From Argentina anserina (lineage: Eukaryota > Streptophyta > Magnoliopsida > Rosales > Rosaceae): 64,000 bases of DNA. Shown here one piece after another: positions 37,301-49,139 of this stretch; positions within the stretch are counted from its first letter, which is position 1; each line of letters begins with the position of its first letter. A program made the position numbers and the translations under genes. The DNA lies in the NCBI RefSeq assembly GCF_933775445.1, contig NC_065876.1, positions 17,980,001 to 18,044,000 on the forward strand, in the 5' to 3' direction. The notes below the pieces were generated by a model that saw only the letters and a list, made by a program, of their open reading frames with translations, ran no database searches and was not told the DNA's origin.

Positions 37301-40300
37301 ACTTATTATACTAAGAGCATCCAACAGCTCTTGTATAAATTATCTATTTGAGAGGAGAAAGTTACACACTGTAAAATAAACAGCTCTTCTTAAATATCCT
37401 ACAAAATTAAATGCTTTCATGTATAATTTAATGAATCCATAAATTTTATATATTTATTTAAATGAATCAAACTCAAATGTTTTTTTTATCAACGTTTTTC
37501 CTTTTTTGATGAGAGATAGTGAATTCTAAAAGGAAAACAATAGGTTTTAGAGATTTTGAGATAGGTATCCCTTTTGAGAATTTTTATAGATATAGAGATT
37601 CTCTCTCTTCCCACTTTCTCTCTAGAATTGAGGATGCTTTACATTAGCTGTGGAGCAGAATTTTTAGAAGTGCTTTCCCCCCTAAACTACAGATAATTCC
37701 AGTTATACAGGAGCTGTTGGATATGCTCTAAGATGATATTAAGATTTGTGTTGGATGGTTGTTGATACTGTGTTTCACGATTGTTATTTCAACGCAATCG
37801 ATGTAATTTATGATGTAGGTAACATTTGTCCATAAAGGATTTGATGACACACGACGACTTGGCCTTCAAAGTGAAATGGAGCCGGTCTTTTATCTTTTGT
37901 ACAATTGTCCTATCTTTCATAATTTCCATGAAAAGTGGAGCGTCTTAAATGACTCTTGCTTCGGATTTTGCAGAGAGTTTGTCATGCATCTCCTCAGGAT
38001 GAAACTGGAATGCTAGTTGTTGAATCTGTGGTAAGTATGGTTGCACAATTTTACACTGCATAAAAAACTTAATTCTTATATATATATTCTTTTTTTTATC
38101 GGTGGGGTGTAAATATTTGGTTCTATTGCAATGAGTCTGGACTTGTTTCAGGTGCCAGGCGGTCCAGCTCACAAGTGTTTGGAGCCAGGTGATGTACTTG
38201 TTTGCATCAATGGGGAAGTAAGTTATGTTCTTCTTCTCATGTTCACTTTGCCATATATAGATTTGAGCCCTTCTTGTAAGGGACAACTATAAAATTGGCT
38301 GCTTTTAGTATTGTTCTTTGTTTTCTGTCCTTCCATATGTTGGTATGTATTAGTATATTTCATTCTGGGATCATCAGATTGGATGTTATGGGAGTAGGAT
38401 TAAATGTAGTTTTAACTCACTGCAACCGACTCTTTTAAAACCATAACAATTTCTGCCAATGTCACATTCACCGTCAATTTCACTAATTGTTGACATGACA
38501 TCAGGGGGGTCCACAAAATCAAAACATCTAAATCACATTTAGGGGTTGGCAGCATTTCCAGATTGGGGTGGTAAGAAGCTGCTGCAACTTTGGATTGTAG
38601 GTTACATGTTAAATAAGATATCAAGGACAGGGGATGAAAGAAAAACATCACTCCTGTTTTTCTTGTTTCCAAGTGCAATTCATCTATTTACCAATCCATA
38701 TATATTTCCTGGAACTAGACCTCATAATTTTCTTTGACTAAGTTTCTGCTCTTGACATAACATATTTTGAACAGCGTAACATATATGATTAATGTTATAA
38801 CTACAGTTCCTTTTTCATATTTAACCAAGTAATACTAACACATAAAATTCCGATACAGGTAATTACCCAATTCCTAAATGTGGAGACATTACTTGATGAC
38901 AGTGTAAATCAGAAAATTGAAATACAGATTGAAAGGGGTGGCATACCATTGACCGTAAACTTTCTGGTGAGAGTTGAACGTGTTTCATGTTTACTAACAA
39001 AGAATCTCCTATCTTTTGTCTCAAAAGTTGAGTGCATCATCTATCAATTGGTGCTCTATTTTGCAATATGTAGCACCTCTGTTTACTGCTCATATGCTGT
39101 GTACAAGTATGAAGTTCAAGTTCAAGTTCAAGTGTTCAATCATCACCTTGAAATTAAATATATATTGGCTGAATATATGACATTGCAGATGCTAAATTCT
39201 AATAATATTAATTTTTTATTCTCAAAGCGTTGAACCATCTCCTTTAGGGGACTTCAGAAAAACTCAGTGCATACCCACTTATTCTGGATGCCCTTATATC
39301 TGTCATATGCTATTATTATTATTTTGCATGCTAGAGTCCATATTCCTTTGTGCTAGCATTCAAATTTTGAGATAGGGGCATGGCATGCAACTAGTGGATC
39401 TGTATCATTTACTTGGTTGCACTGAAGTGATATTTGTGTCAGTTTCAGTTTCCAGTTTTATAAATGTAATTTCTTAAAATCAGTCAAAACTAATAGCACT
39501 ACCAAAAATTAAATATTATCCTGTTTATTTTAGGTGCAGGATTTACACTCGATAACCCCTAATTACTTCTTAGAAGTAAGTGGTGCAGTGATACATCCTC
39601 TCTCATATCAACAGGTAGGTAGATTATTGCTTCATTTTTTTTGGGTACTGTCGTCTTTTTTTCTTGGTCTACCGTATTCACGATTGATACGAAGTAGTTT
39701 AGGTTATGCAGTCTGCTTTGTGTAGAGATTGCACTCACACATGTTGGGCATAAGGTTAACAAGCAAAAATGGTTTGCATATTGCATGTGAGAGAGTTAGT
39801 TAACAGCTCCTGACAAAAATTAAATAGAATAAGTTTTGAAGATTTCTGAAATCGTAGAGTTGGAGGAAATATGGTCTCTAGAGTTTAGTCTCTTGCAGCG
39901 TTATAGCTTCTGTTTCAGTGGACTTGAGAGCTTACATCATTTCTTAGTCATGATTGACTGGAGGGTATCTGAGTCTAGGCTTGTTTCTTTGGGGGTCTTT
40001 TGTCCATCAAATAAGGGTTGTCACTTGGCGGTGTTTTGCTTTCAAGTCTTTGGTGTTTTTGCTTGTTACCTCTTGTCCACTTTTATTGTTTCATTCTGTT
40101 GATTGGCCAATTGAATTTACTTTCCTTGATTTAAAAAAATAAAAAATAGAGTTGGTTGAAATACAGGGAAACCTGTGATGAATCATGTTTTTTTTCCTCG
40201 TGGTACCATGGCTCTTGTTTTCATCTAGATTGTCCTGCTCTATAGTCCTTTGAATTTCACAATGTGCTTCTATACTTGTGGTACAGGCTAGAAATTTCTG

Positions 40301-43300
40301 CTTCCATTGTGGCCTTGTGTATGTGGCGGAACCAGGGTATGTTCTCTTAATCTTGTGGTCTATATATATCTTAGTGTTACCACTACGAGTAAAATATGCA
40401 ATGCTGATGTCTGTTTATATCAGGCTGGGCTTCTACTTCTAAGGATTTTAGGGATTATAGTCTTTCTTCTATCATTCTTAATTGGCAAGCAGTTATAATT
40501 TAAGCCCTAGACGCCTATTCTTTGACTTAGGAATAACAGATGGGCTGCTAAGCTTCTGTCTTATGCTTCTCTTTTGTATTCAAAAGCGGATTCCTTGTGT
40601 GCTTCCTTGTATATTGCCTTTTGTTTTAATAAAAAGCTGTTTTGTTTTTAAAAGAGTGTTTATATCAGGTTGCCATTTGTTTCAATGAAGCCAGTAATAG
40701 TTATGTATTTCAATGAACGCGGTAATAGTTATGTATTTCAATGAAGTCGGTAATAGTTAATGTATTAATATGTAATGATTCGCTTGAACTCTTCCGGTTA
40801 GAAGCCAAATAAAAAACAAAACAAAATTTATTGGAAAGTTTTCTTAATTACCATCATGCAACCTTGCAACTATTTCCTGAGTTGTTTTAATCATAGAACA
40901 GTAATGGTCTTGGGATTGGTGCTAGAAACTTGTCTGTTACCATTCTATTGTTTTTCTTCTGGTTCCTTTTCATTTACGGCTTGATGACAAGTTACATTGT
41001 GGTTGATGTGGTGTTGATTGCCACATGATACATCTAAATCCACCTTGTAGCTGTTTTATCATATACCACTTTGTTGTTTAATATATGTTTAGACTGGAAC
41101 ATTGCTTTAAGTTCTGGTGTTAAGTTGTCTTAATCTGATGTTTTTTATAATGGATTTATGTAGTAGGGTTCATAGGCGTTTGGATCTTTATTTCATTTTT
41201 GTTGGCCTCTTGAAAGATGACCTAGTATTTATTAACTTGAAATGTTTCAAATATATGCTCTTTAGAGCTGGAGTTCCTCGCCATGCTATCATCAAGAAGT
41301 TTGCTGGACAGGAAATATCACAACTTGATGATCTAATTTCAGTTCTATGCAAGCTATCACGGGGTGCTCGAGTGCCTTTAGAGTATGTGAGCGACATGGA
41401 TCGTCATCGGAGGAAGGTATATATTGATTAATTCTTAGAACATATTTCAGTAATTATTGAAATAAACTTGGTGTCTTATAAATGCTTGTATATTATACAG
41501 GATTAAAGACGTTAAATTTGCATAATTCATCTTAGACTCTACAAAATGGAAAAGTTCTGATTTCAAGCAATGGTGCCTTCTAGATACTGCTCACTACTCA
41601 TTAGCATAGTCTTGTCTTGTGACTTCTGTATGAAATCCTGCAGATGCTCTTTACTTGTTAATGTTTATTCTTTTCATGAGACACGAAGTTCATTAAGAAT
41701 ATTACTACTATCCTAATGGCTAAAAAAGTCCGACAAACACAAAGATATGAATGAGCTACAAAGGAAGACAACTTCCGGATAAGTCATTCCCCCTTCAACT
41801 GGAATATTTAAGCTTGTAGGATATGTTACAAAGCTCATTGACTTGGAATCGAAAGAAGCAAGCAATCTCTCTTCGTCCGAAATTCCCGCTCCCTCCACTT
41901 GGTCAACTCCTGCAAATCAAGCTAGGAAATGGCCAAAGTTCTCTTCGAACAGTCGTGACCTTATTGGCTCTCTTTATTGAGTAATCTTCTGCCCAAAGAA
42001 ACAATTGTCAAAGAATTTTTAATTCTGTTAGTATGAAGAGACTCCAGTTCTTGTTTTTCAGTGACATCACATACTTTAGCACTTCATCTATTGTTATATT
42101 TTTTTTTATGGGATAAGGTTTTACATGCTTCATACCATCATTGTAGGCATTATTTATTAATGTAATGGAACATACACGTAATAAGATCTCTCTCTGTCTC
42201 TGTCTCTCTCTCTCTTGATGAACTATTTTGGATGGCTGCAGTCAGTCCTGGTAACTGTGGATTGCCATGAATGGTATGCCCCTCCACAGATTTACACCCG
42301 TGATGATAGTACTGGTCTTTGGACTGTGAAGCCTGCTTTTCAGCCTGATGCGAGTCTACTTTCATCTGGTATTAATGATCATGATGGTGGAAGAAGCCAT
42401 ACAGTCCCTCTATGTACTAAGACCACTTCTGTCGGACACATGCATCTTAATAGCCACGCTGAATTGATTGATGGCGTCACCAGTATGGAGACCAGCTATG
42501 AACATGCTTCTGAAGGAGGACATCCTCAGGATGAATCTGATGTCGAAGCAAAAAAAACGTCGAGTAAATGAGGACTTTCCTTCTGATGGTAATGTCATAG
42601 CCGACTGTTCCTTTCTTGACACTAACGAAGTTGATCTGGACGAAGCAAATACCGTGGAGAATTCTGTGAAGAGAGATTTTCAAGGTGAAAATGTGGCAGC
42701 AGCTAATTCTTCACTAGCTGAACGTATTATTGAGCCAACTCTTGTTATGCTTGAGGTAACTTCTTATATCATAACCATCAATTTTTTTTTTCGGTCGTGT
42801 AAGTTTATATTTTGCCAAGTTGTGTCTCAGTCTAGTGAATTATATATATTTAGTTTATCACGTCATTTTATATTACAAACAAACCAAGTCAGTTCGGTTG
42901 TTATTGCTGTTTTTATTTTATTTTTCTTTTATTAGCTTTTTTGTCGCGTGTGTGTGGGATGGATCTGCTCTCGCTATCTCTGCTCTTGTACATACAAATA
43001 TGACGTTTACCACCAGAAGAGGGTTCAACCTGAGATGAGGTTGTTTACCGGCTGAAGCAAAGTTTTTTTTCCCTGTTCAAAATTGGCACCAGTAATAATA
43101 TTGTTAAAAATTGAACGGTGCTTGTTTACATTTTTTTTCTATGGCTGGGTGGTTGACCATGGGAAGCCAACTCCTTTCATCCCCAATGTGCCCTGACTCT
43201 CCATGATACACCAGTACTGGCCCAATATCCCTGTTAACTAAATCTGAAAGAAAAAAAACGATTGACCCCAACAGTTCCACAAATTTCTGATTTCAGCAGT

Positions 43301-46300
43301 GAGCACCAGAAAATTTTCCGATTGTTGAGGAAAAAAAAACACCTTGGGAGACCAGCAAAGTTGGCACTTGCCTTTTCTCACTGCATCCTCTGTCTGTCTT
43401 TAGCTTGTTCTCTGTAAGGGATTTTATGTTCTGAGAAGTGAGAACTCGCAATAATTTTGTTTGTACTCTTATTTTATTGGTTGGCAAGGGTTTTGTTTTT
43501 AAATGGATTGGTCGGCAACTCTTTTAGCAAAATGATTTTCAATGTTTTTACATCGATGCTCAGATGATATGTAATTCTATCTGCTCTTTTTGGCACAGGT
43601 ATTATATATAGTTTTAGGGCACATATTGGTGCGGTACTTGAGTTTATCCTGTTTTAGGGTTTTCATCAGTTTTCTTCATGAAAGCAAATGTTTATATTAG
43701 ATAATTTTTGGAATCTGAAGGTGTGTATTATATTTTTGCAGGTTCATGTGCCACCATCATGTATGCTTGATGGTGTACATGCAGAACATTTTTTTGGGTC
43801 GGGTGTCATTATATACCATACTCAAAACATGGGATTGATTTCTGTTGACAAGAATACTGTTGCAATATCTTCATCTGATGTGATGCTCTCATTCGCTGCA
43901 TATCCAATTGAAATTCCAGGGGAGGTATTATATGCAATGTTGACATGTGTTGATTGTGTAATTCAGTGTGAGATGGACATATTCACGGTGCCTTGATTTT
44001 GCTTAATCTGCAAAGTTGAATTTTAGGTGGTTTTTCTCCATCCTGTGCACAATTATGCTCTGATTTCATATGATCCATTGGGCCTGGGTGCTGTTGGTAT
44101 CTCGCTCGTAAGTGCTGCTGAACTGCTTCCTGGTAGGGTTAAATTTTCATTTCATCACATTTGCCTGATTTTCCCCGTCAGTTTACATGCCGTGCATGTG
44201 AAATGCATTCTGTACGAGTTAATTTATTACTATTTTAAAGATACATCTTTTTTTATGGGGTTAATTTCTGTAAGCGTATAGTAATAGGTATACATATATC
44301 CCGAAGTTTGGCCTGTGGGACACTTAAATTTGGTTTTGCTTGACCCAGGAGGCTTGTTTGGTTATTTGACTTATTTCCCATTCATTATCTTTGTTTCGCA
44401 TATGTGGTACTGACCCAACTGCCTGGAAGATCGGGCAGGTTCATTGGGTGCCTTTACATGACTGCTGTCTCTGCATATTGTTTTATTATCTTCAAGTTGT
44501 TAAAAGGTTGATAATCTGATTCAGTTCTCATGTCCTTGCATTTTGGCGGTCTGCTTCTTTGTAGTCCATTAACATGCCTCATATTCTTCGATTTTTTTTT
44601 TGAAATTTTAAAGTATTGTAATTTGATTCAGTTCTCGTGTCCTTTCATTTGGTGGTCTGCTGCTTGTAGTCCATTGATATGCCTGAACAGTTTACTTATA
44701 AATTAATTTTATGAGACAGAGTCTGCAGTATGTCGTGGGGATTCTGTTCATCTTGTTGGGCTAAGTAGAAGCCTGCAAGCAACATCTAGAAAGTCTATTG
44801 TGACCAACCCTTGTGCTGCAGTAAATATTGGATCTGCTGATTGCCCACGTTACAGAGCAACCAATATGGAAGTAATCGAGCTTGATACTGGTAATTGGAG
44901 TTACTGTTGCTTGTATCACTTTTTTTAATTTTCAAAAGTTTCAATGAATAATTTCCATAATTTTGCGTCTACGCGGTTCAGATTTTGGCAGCACATTCTC
45001 TGGAGTTCTTACCGATGGACATGGAAGGGTCAGAGCTATTTGGGGTAGTTTCTCAACTCAGGTGCATACTTTTCTCCTTCGCAATACAAAGAAAAAGAGA
45101 AACAAGAAAAAATTCACGTATTTCCTTATACTTCAGGTAATTTGATTTTCATTATTGATTCGTATATGCAGCTAAAATTTGGTGGCAGAAGCTCTGAGGA
45201 TCACCAATTTGTGAGAGGTATAATATGTACAATCAGTCAAGTCCTTGACCAAATCATATCTGGTGCTCAAGGCCCTCCGCTTCTCATTAATTGTGTCAAA
45301 AGACCAATGCCTCTAGTTAGAATTTTGGAGGTTGAACTTTATCCTACCCTGCTTTCAAAAGCCCGCACTTTCAGACTAAGTGATGATTGGGTCCAAGTAC
45401 GGCTTCCTGAAACTGAGTACTCATTTCCTTTTCCTTGAATTAGATGAAATAATGAAACTAGAGGCGGTACTTTAGGAGTTCCATTTATTTCTCATTTGGG
45501 AGGTTCATTATTATGCCCCTTTTGTTTCAAAATTTTGACATCTCTGTTTTGTCCATTTTGTATCATTTCAATTTCTTTTTTATGAGTCTCTTTTCTTCCC
45601 AGAACAAAAATGTTTTGATGAATTTTTGCAACTCTTCTTGTCGCGCCATGTACAATAGGATAATAGCTCCTGTAGACATTTACGCTGGATGTGTTACCAT
45701 TACCCTGTGATTTCGTTGCTGCTTATTAGTCAATTGTTATTTCTGTAGGTACTAGTCAAGAAAGATCCAATGAGACGACAAGTTTTAGGTGTGAAAGGAT
45801 GTTTAGCTGGATCTAAAGCAGAAAATCTGTTAGAGCAAGGAGACATGGTATTGGCAATCAATAAGGAGCCAGTCACATGCTACCGTGCTTTAGAAAATGT
45901 CTGTCAAACATTGGGAAAAGATGAACAGAGATGGAAAGCTTAGCATGACCATCTTCCGTCAGGTAAAGAGAGTTTTAACTGCAATGCCTTTACCTGTCAT
46001 TTTAGGATTTATATGATTTTAGGAGAAGAGAGTGGATCGTTTTTTCATTTACTATTTGATTTTCTCTTATAGAGTATCTCAAACATCCATTTGTATTATT
46101 TGCCAGGGGCGTGAAATTGATATTCTCGTTGAAACAGATATTAGGGATGGAAGTGGCACTACTCGTGTGATAAATTGGTGTGGATGTATTGTTCAGGATC
46201 CCCATCCCGCAGTGCGTGCTCTTGGATTTCTTCCAGAAGGTCATGGCCAGGTGAGAGTCTTGCTTGAACTTGTAAATGTTTGCTTTTAAGAATCTTTTCG

Positions 46301-47819
46301 TCTATTCATAATGACAGGATATCTGCATGGTTATTGTCGAAACTTGACCCTCTCACACACTAGACCAGATTTCAGGATAGAAGTTATGTCTTTCTAGTAG
46401 AAGAAATGCTACTATCTAAACGAGCATCGGGGGGGGGGGGGGGGGAGGGATTAGTTATTCATTTTTCCTCCCTGCCCACAATATGTATTATGCCTTTTTT
46501 GGCCATTTACACTAGTAACTCTTTCATGCTGGTGATTGTGGGAGGCATTTGAGTTGGACAGTGTGATACTGAGAGAGAGAGAGAGAGGGGGGGGGGGGGA
46601 TTTAAAGCTATGAAGATTTTTTACTGGTAATGTTAGCTTGTACAGAGTATTGGTTGCTTGGTTGAAACAAATAGAAGGTCACCGAAGAATATTGAGTAGG
46701 AGAGGAGTAGAGGAACTGTGGGAATAAATTTCTCCGTAGGAGTAGAGGAACCTTGTGGGAATAAGTTTCTTCGTAGGAGTAGAGGAACTGTTGAAAACAA
46801 CTTGTTTGTCTTTTCTTTTGGTCTGAAATGAAGTTCAGTTTTCTCAGTATGCTCTCTGCCTGTTCATTACCAGGTGGTGTCATGGTAGCCCAGCGCATCG
46901 ATACGGCCTGTATGCTCTACAGTGGATTGTTGAAGTTAATGGAAAACAGACTCCTGATTTAGATGCTTTTCTGAGTGTCACAAAGGTACAGTTTTTCATT
47001 GTTCTCCGCTTTTGTTTCCTTTTCCTTTTTTTTTTTTGGCAAAGTTCCTTTTCATTTTAGATGCTTGTTTTTGGGATATTGATGTAAGGTCCACCTAGTG
47101 GGGAACCAAGGCTTTTTAATAAAGTGGTCATGTATTGCATGACTTTGAAGGCTTTGTTTAGAAGTCCATCTCCCTAATTGGTAGATACAATCATCTGTAG
47201 GGATGTTAGTGCGCACCCGTGGTTGTGTGCTAGTTGATTTATTCAGTAGAACCTCATTGAGTTCTTCTGTAATTGCTGATGCTAAATTAATAATCTTATA
47301 TACCAGTCTAGAATCTTAAATGATGTACGTTGGCTCTATTCATTGCCAATGTCTGGTCTAGATGAAGCCCATTCGAGAAAATTTCTAATTAAAAAGGTTA
47401 GATGAATTGAGTAAAACTAAAAAAGATGTGATAGTAAGAAATCTAATGATTCGAATTGTTTTGTTCCGAAGCAAAGATATCCGCGGGGCGTTTTTTTTTA
47501 TTGATTATATTGATAGGAATTCTCTTGTTAAAATGGACTTGTATTTCCTTGCCATTATTAATCTGTGATGCTCCTTTGGACATTGTATCAGGAAATAGAA
47601 CATGGGCAGTTTGTTCGTGTACGGACCATCCACCTAAATGGAAAACCTAAAGTCCTAACATTGAAGCAGGACTTGCACTACCGGCTAACATGGGAGGTCA
47701 GATTTGATCCCGACTCCGCTATGTGGCGTCGACACACAATCAAGGCACTGGATTATACTTCTTGTCTAATAAAGAACACATGTTGTAATCTGGTGGAAAT
47801 GTACTATGACATCCATTGA
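31348..47819 (+). CDS. DEGP7: DEG7/DEGP7 protease (Do-like 7), 24 exons, with frame problems
   Basis: Exons: 31348-31627, 31920-31945 (or -31970), 32522-32656, 34296-34354, 35274-35310, 35901-36026, 36548-36637, 37819-37884, 37974-38030, 38152-38217, 38859-38966, 39534-39614, 40287-40336, 41266-41416, 42242-42755, 43742-43924, 44027-44132, 44720-44890, 44982-45061, 45172-45396, 45749-45962, 46107-46250, 46848-46985, 47592-47819; about 1,110 codons, as in the plant DEG7 family. The N-terminal trypsin-like domain has all three catalytic residues (His in TNRHVV, Asp in VHDFGF, Ser in KGWSSGSPV). PDZ domains follow (e.g. [18 protein letters not shown]), then a degenerate second protease domain that in DEG7 serves oligomerisation, and further PDZ domains. 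DEG7 is an ATP-independent serine endopeptidase; its cellular location is debated. Exons 15 and 21 each have length 3n+1, which breaks the frame (TGA 42569, TAG 45941). The junctions of exons 2, 14 and 23 are unusual (see findings). Confidence 0.88.
32754..33392. mobile_element. Tourist-like MITE in DEG7 intron 3
   Basis: The 639 bp insert begins CCATCTCCAACC and ends with its complement GGTTGGAGATGG, flanked by TAA on both sides (32751-32753, 33393-33395), as for PIF/Harbinger MITEs. AT-rich centre, no ORF. Confidence 0.85.
33510..33660 (-). mobile_element. LINE 3'-end fragment in DEG7 intron 3
   Basis: Minus-strand sequence with CCTTGTATATTGCTTTTTG followed by a T/A-rich tail matches the style of the LINE tail at 40600 (CCTTGTATATTGCCTTTTG). 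It abuts a T14 run at 33512, which would be the poly(A) tail read on this strand. Boundaries are approximate. Confidence 0.5.
35345..35480. mobile_element. small MITE relic in DEG7 intron 5
   Basis: About 135 bp rich in GTGTCGG and CCGACAC words, with inverted ends (GTAGCATTGACACCGGCACC against the complement of GTGTCGGTGCTAC). The ends resemble those of the MITE at 19157-19691 (TAGCACGGACAC). No clear target duplication remains. Confidence 0.6.
37315..37728. mobile_element. Tourist-like MITE in DEG7 intron 7
   Basis: The 414 bp insert starts GAGCATCCAACAGCTC and ends GAGCTGTTGGATATGCTC, an inverted repeat with a 2 bp gap, flanked by TAA (37312-37314 and 37729-37731). No ORF. Confidence 0.85.
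40425..40656 (+). mobile_element. 5'-truncated LINE in DEG7 intron 13
   Basis: A 232 bp insert is flanked by a perfect 13 bp duplication TGTTTATATCAGG (40412-40424 and 40657-40669). It carries a LINE-like 3' end (CCTTGTATATTGCCTTTTG, then TTTTAATAAAAAGC). Long duplications and 5' truncation are hallmarks of target-primed reverse transcription. Confidence 0.75.
46429..46599 (+). repeat. two long G-runs in DEG7 intron 22
   Basis: An uninterrupted run of 17 G lies at 46429-46445, and a (GA)n tract passing into 13 G lies at 46571-46599. Such tracts can form G-quadruplexes in the non-template strand and are prone to length error in sequencing. Confidence 0.85.
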
Positions 47820-48140
47820 GACATCGAGTCATATGCAGGCAGGGAACTATCCGCATCATTTATTATTTGTGTATATTATCCTATTCTGGAATGGTATTAT
47901 TTGATGAGAATTGTAATATAAAATTTTAGCCAAGGACTCGAGACTCCATAAACCAGGCGACGAAGCCAGAATATATATATATATATATATATAAAATTAA
48001 AACTGGAAATAAGTCCCAGAAAAATGAGAAAATGAATACAGCTAATCAATAGAGATCAGCTTTACCGACTTTCTACGCAATAACTACCCAACGGTCATAT
48101 TGCAGACCCAAAAATCTATGTAATAATAACCACTTCACCA
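47820..48140. other. spacer after DEG7
   Basis: Probable DEG7 3' untranslated sequence, then AT-rich DNA with a (TA)n tract at 47971-47992. No gene seen. Confidence 0.5.
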
Positions 48141-48142
48141 CT

Positions 48143-48170
48143 CTTCTCTCTCTCTCTCTCTCTCTCTCTC
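48143..48170 (+). repeat. (TC)n microsatellite
   Basis: A (TC)n/(CT)n tract about 300 bp upstream of the small ORF at 48468, in a position typical of pyrimidine-rich plant promoters and leaders. Confidence 0.85.
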
Positions 48171-48467
48171 GTTTTGATTCTCTGTCATTTCATTTCAGTT
48201 TTTTTTTTCAATCGATCTAAACCCAGGAAGGGTTTCCACCGTTTGGCTTTCATATTTGTAGTTCTACACGATTCAGATCTTCTCAGATCAATAAAGTATC
48301 GGATCGGATCGGTTTCTTTTGTGATCGGGGGTTTCAGTTGTCGTAGTATTTCGATTTCCATTGATTGTCTGTTTGATTCGAAAAAGGAAAAAGAGATTGA
48401 TTGTGTCAAAGTTTGTGTGGTGTTTGAAAATCAATTTGATTGGGAAAAACCCTAAAAGCAGATCGAG

Positions 48468-48782
48468 ATGGGTGATCCACTCAAAGAGGCTCTCCAGGTC
48501 TGGAGAAAGAGCAGCCACTATCAACATTACTCGACTAAATTGTCTGATCAGACCAAACATAATGTTGATAGTAATAAGCTCCGTCAGGCTGAGCTACAAC
48601 AAAGACAGATAGACCGAGAAAATGCTCGGCTGGCTCTTGAGAACATGAAACCAACACTCGATTTGGAGCCCAGTTGGTGCACTCTACTCACCCAGCTTCA
48701 AACCTTACCTGGTTTTGATGCTTCTGCTTGGGGCTGGGGTGTTCTCAACTACACCCCTTACTACCGTCGCCACTGCACATAA
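48468..48782 (+). CDS. small protein of unknown function, 104 codons
   Basis: An ATG in good plant context (GAGATGGGTG) opens a 104-codon frame ending TAA at 48780-48782. The N-terminal half is charged and Gln-rich (LRQAELQQRQIDRENARLAL), predicting a helix or coiled coil; the C-terminal half is uncharged and aromatic with WGWGVLNYTPYYRR. There is no signal peptide or membrane segment. The upstream region has a (TC)n tract and a CCCTAAAAGCAG leader, consistent with a promoter-proximal exon. No family recognised. It could be a genuine small gene or the first exon of a truncated one. Confidence 0.5.
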   Translation: MGDPLKEALQVWRKSSHYQHYSTKLSDQTKHNVDSNKLRQAELQQRQIDRENARLALENMKPTLDLEPSWCTLLTQLQTLPGFDASAWGWGVLNYTPYYRRHCT

Positions 48783-49139
48783 GGCCTAAGCAATCACTCG
48801 TAATTAACAAAGGCATAAACTTGATGCTTCTGTTGAAACAGAACAATAAAAAACAGCTACCTTCAATTGGAAACAAAATTATAACATGAATGGACACAGA
48901 TTAACTAGTTCAAAAGGAGAAAAAAGAAACTTGAATCCATTCAAGATTTTACCAATTTATTCGTATTGATCAAATAAAAATTGGATGGACACAGATTAAC
49001 TAGTTCAAAAGAAACCAATTTGAAGGGGGTATGCATAGCACTCATGTTTGCAGTTGGTTGGAAAAAAAATAGACTTTCAGAAAGGGAGAAGACTGACACA
49101 AATTTTCAATAATCTGGTTCTATAAGATGAAGAGAATTT
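48783..49139. other. spacer with a duplicated 27 bp phrase
   Basis: No gene. A phrase GGACACAGATTAACTAGTTC plus AAAAG occurs at 48892 and 48988, about 96 bp apart, preceded by ATGAAT or TGGAT. Probably a local duplication. Confidence 0.6.
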
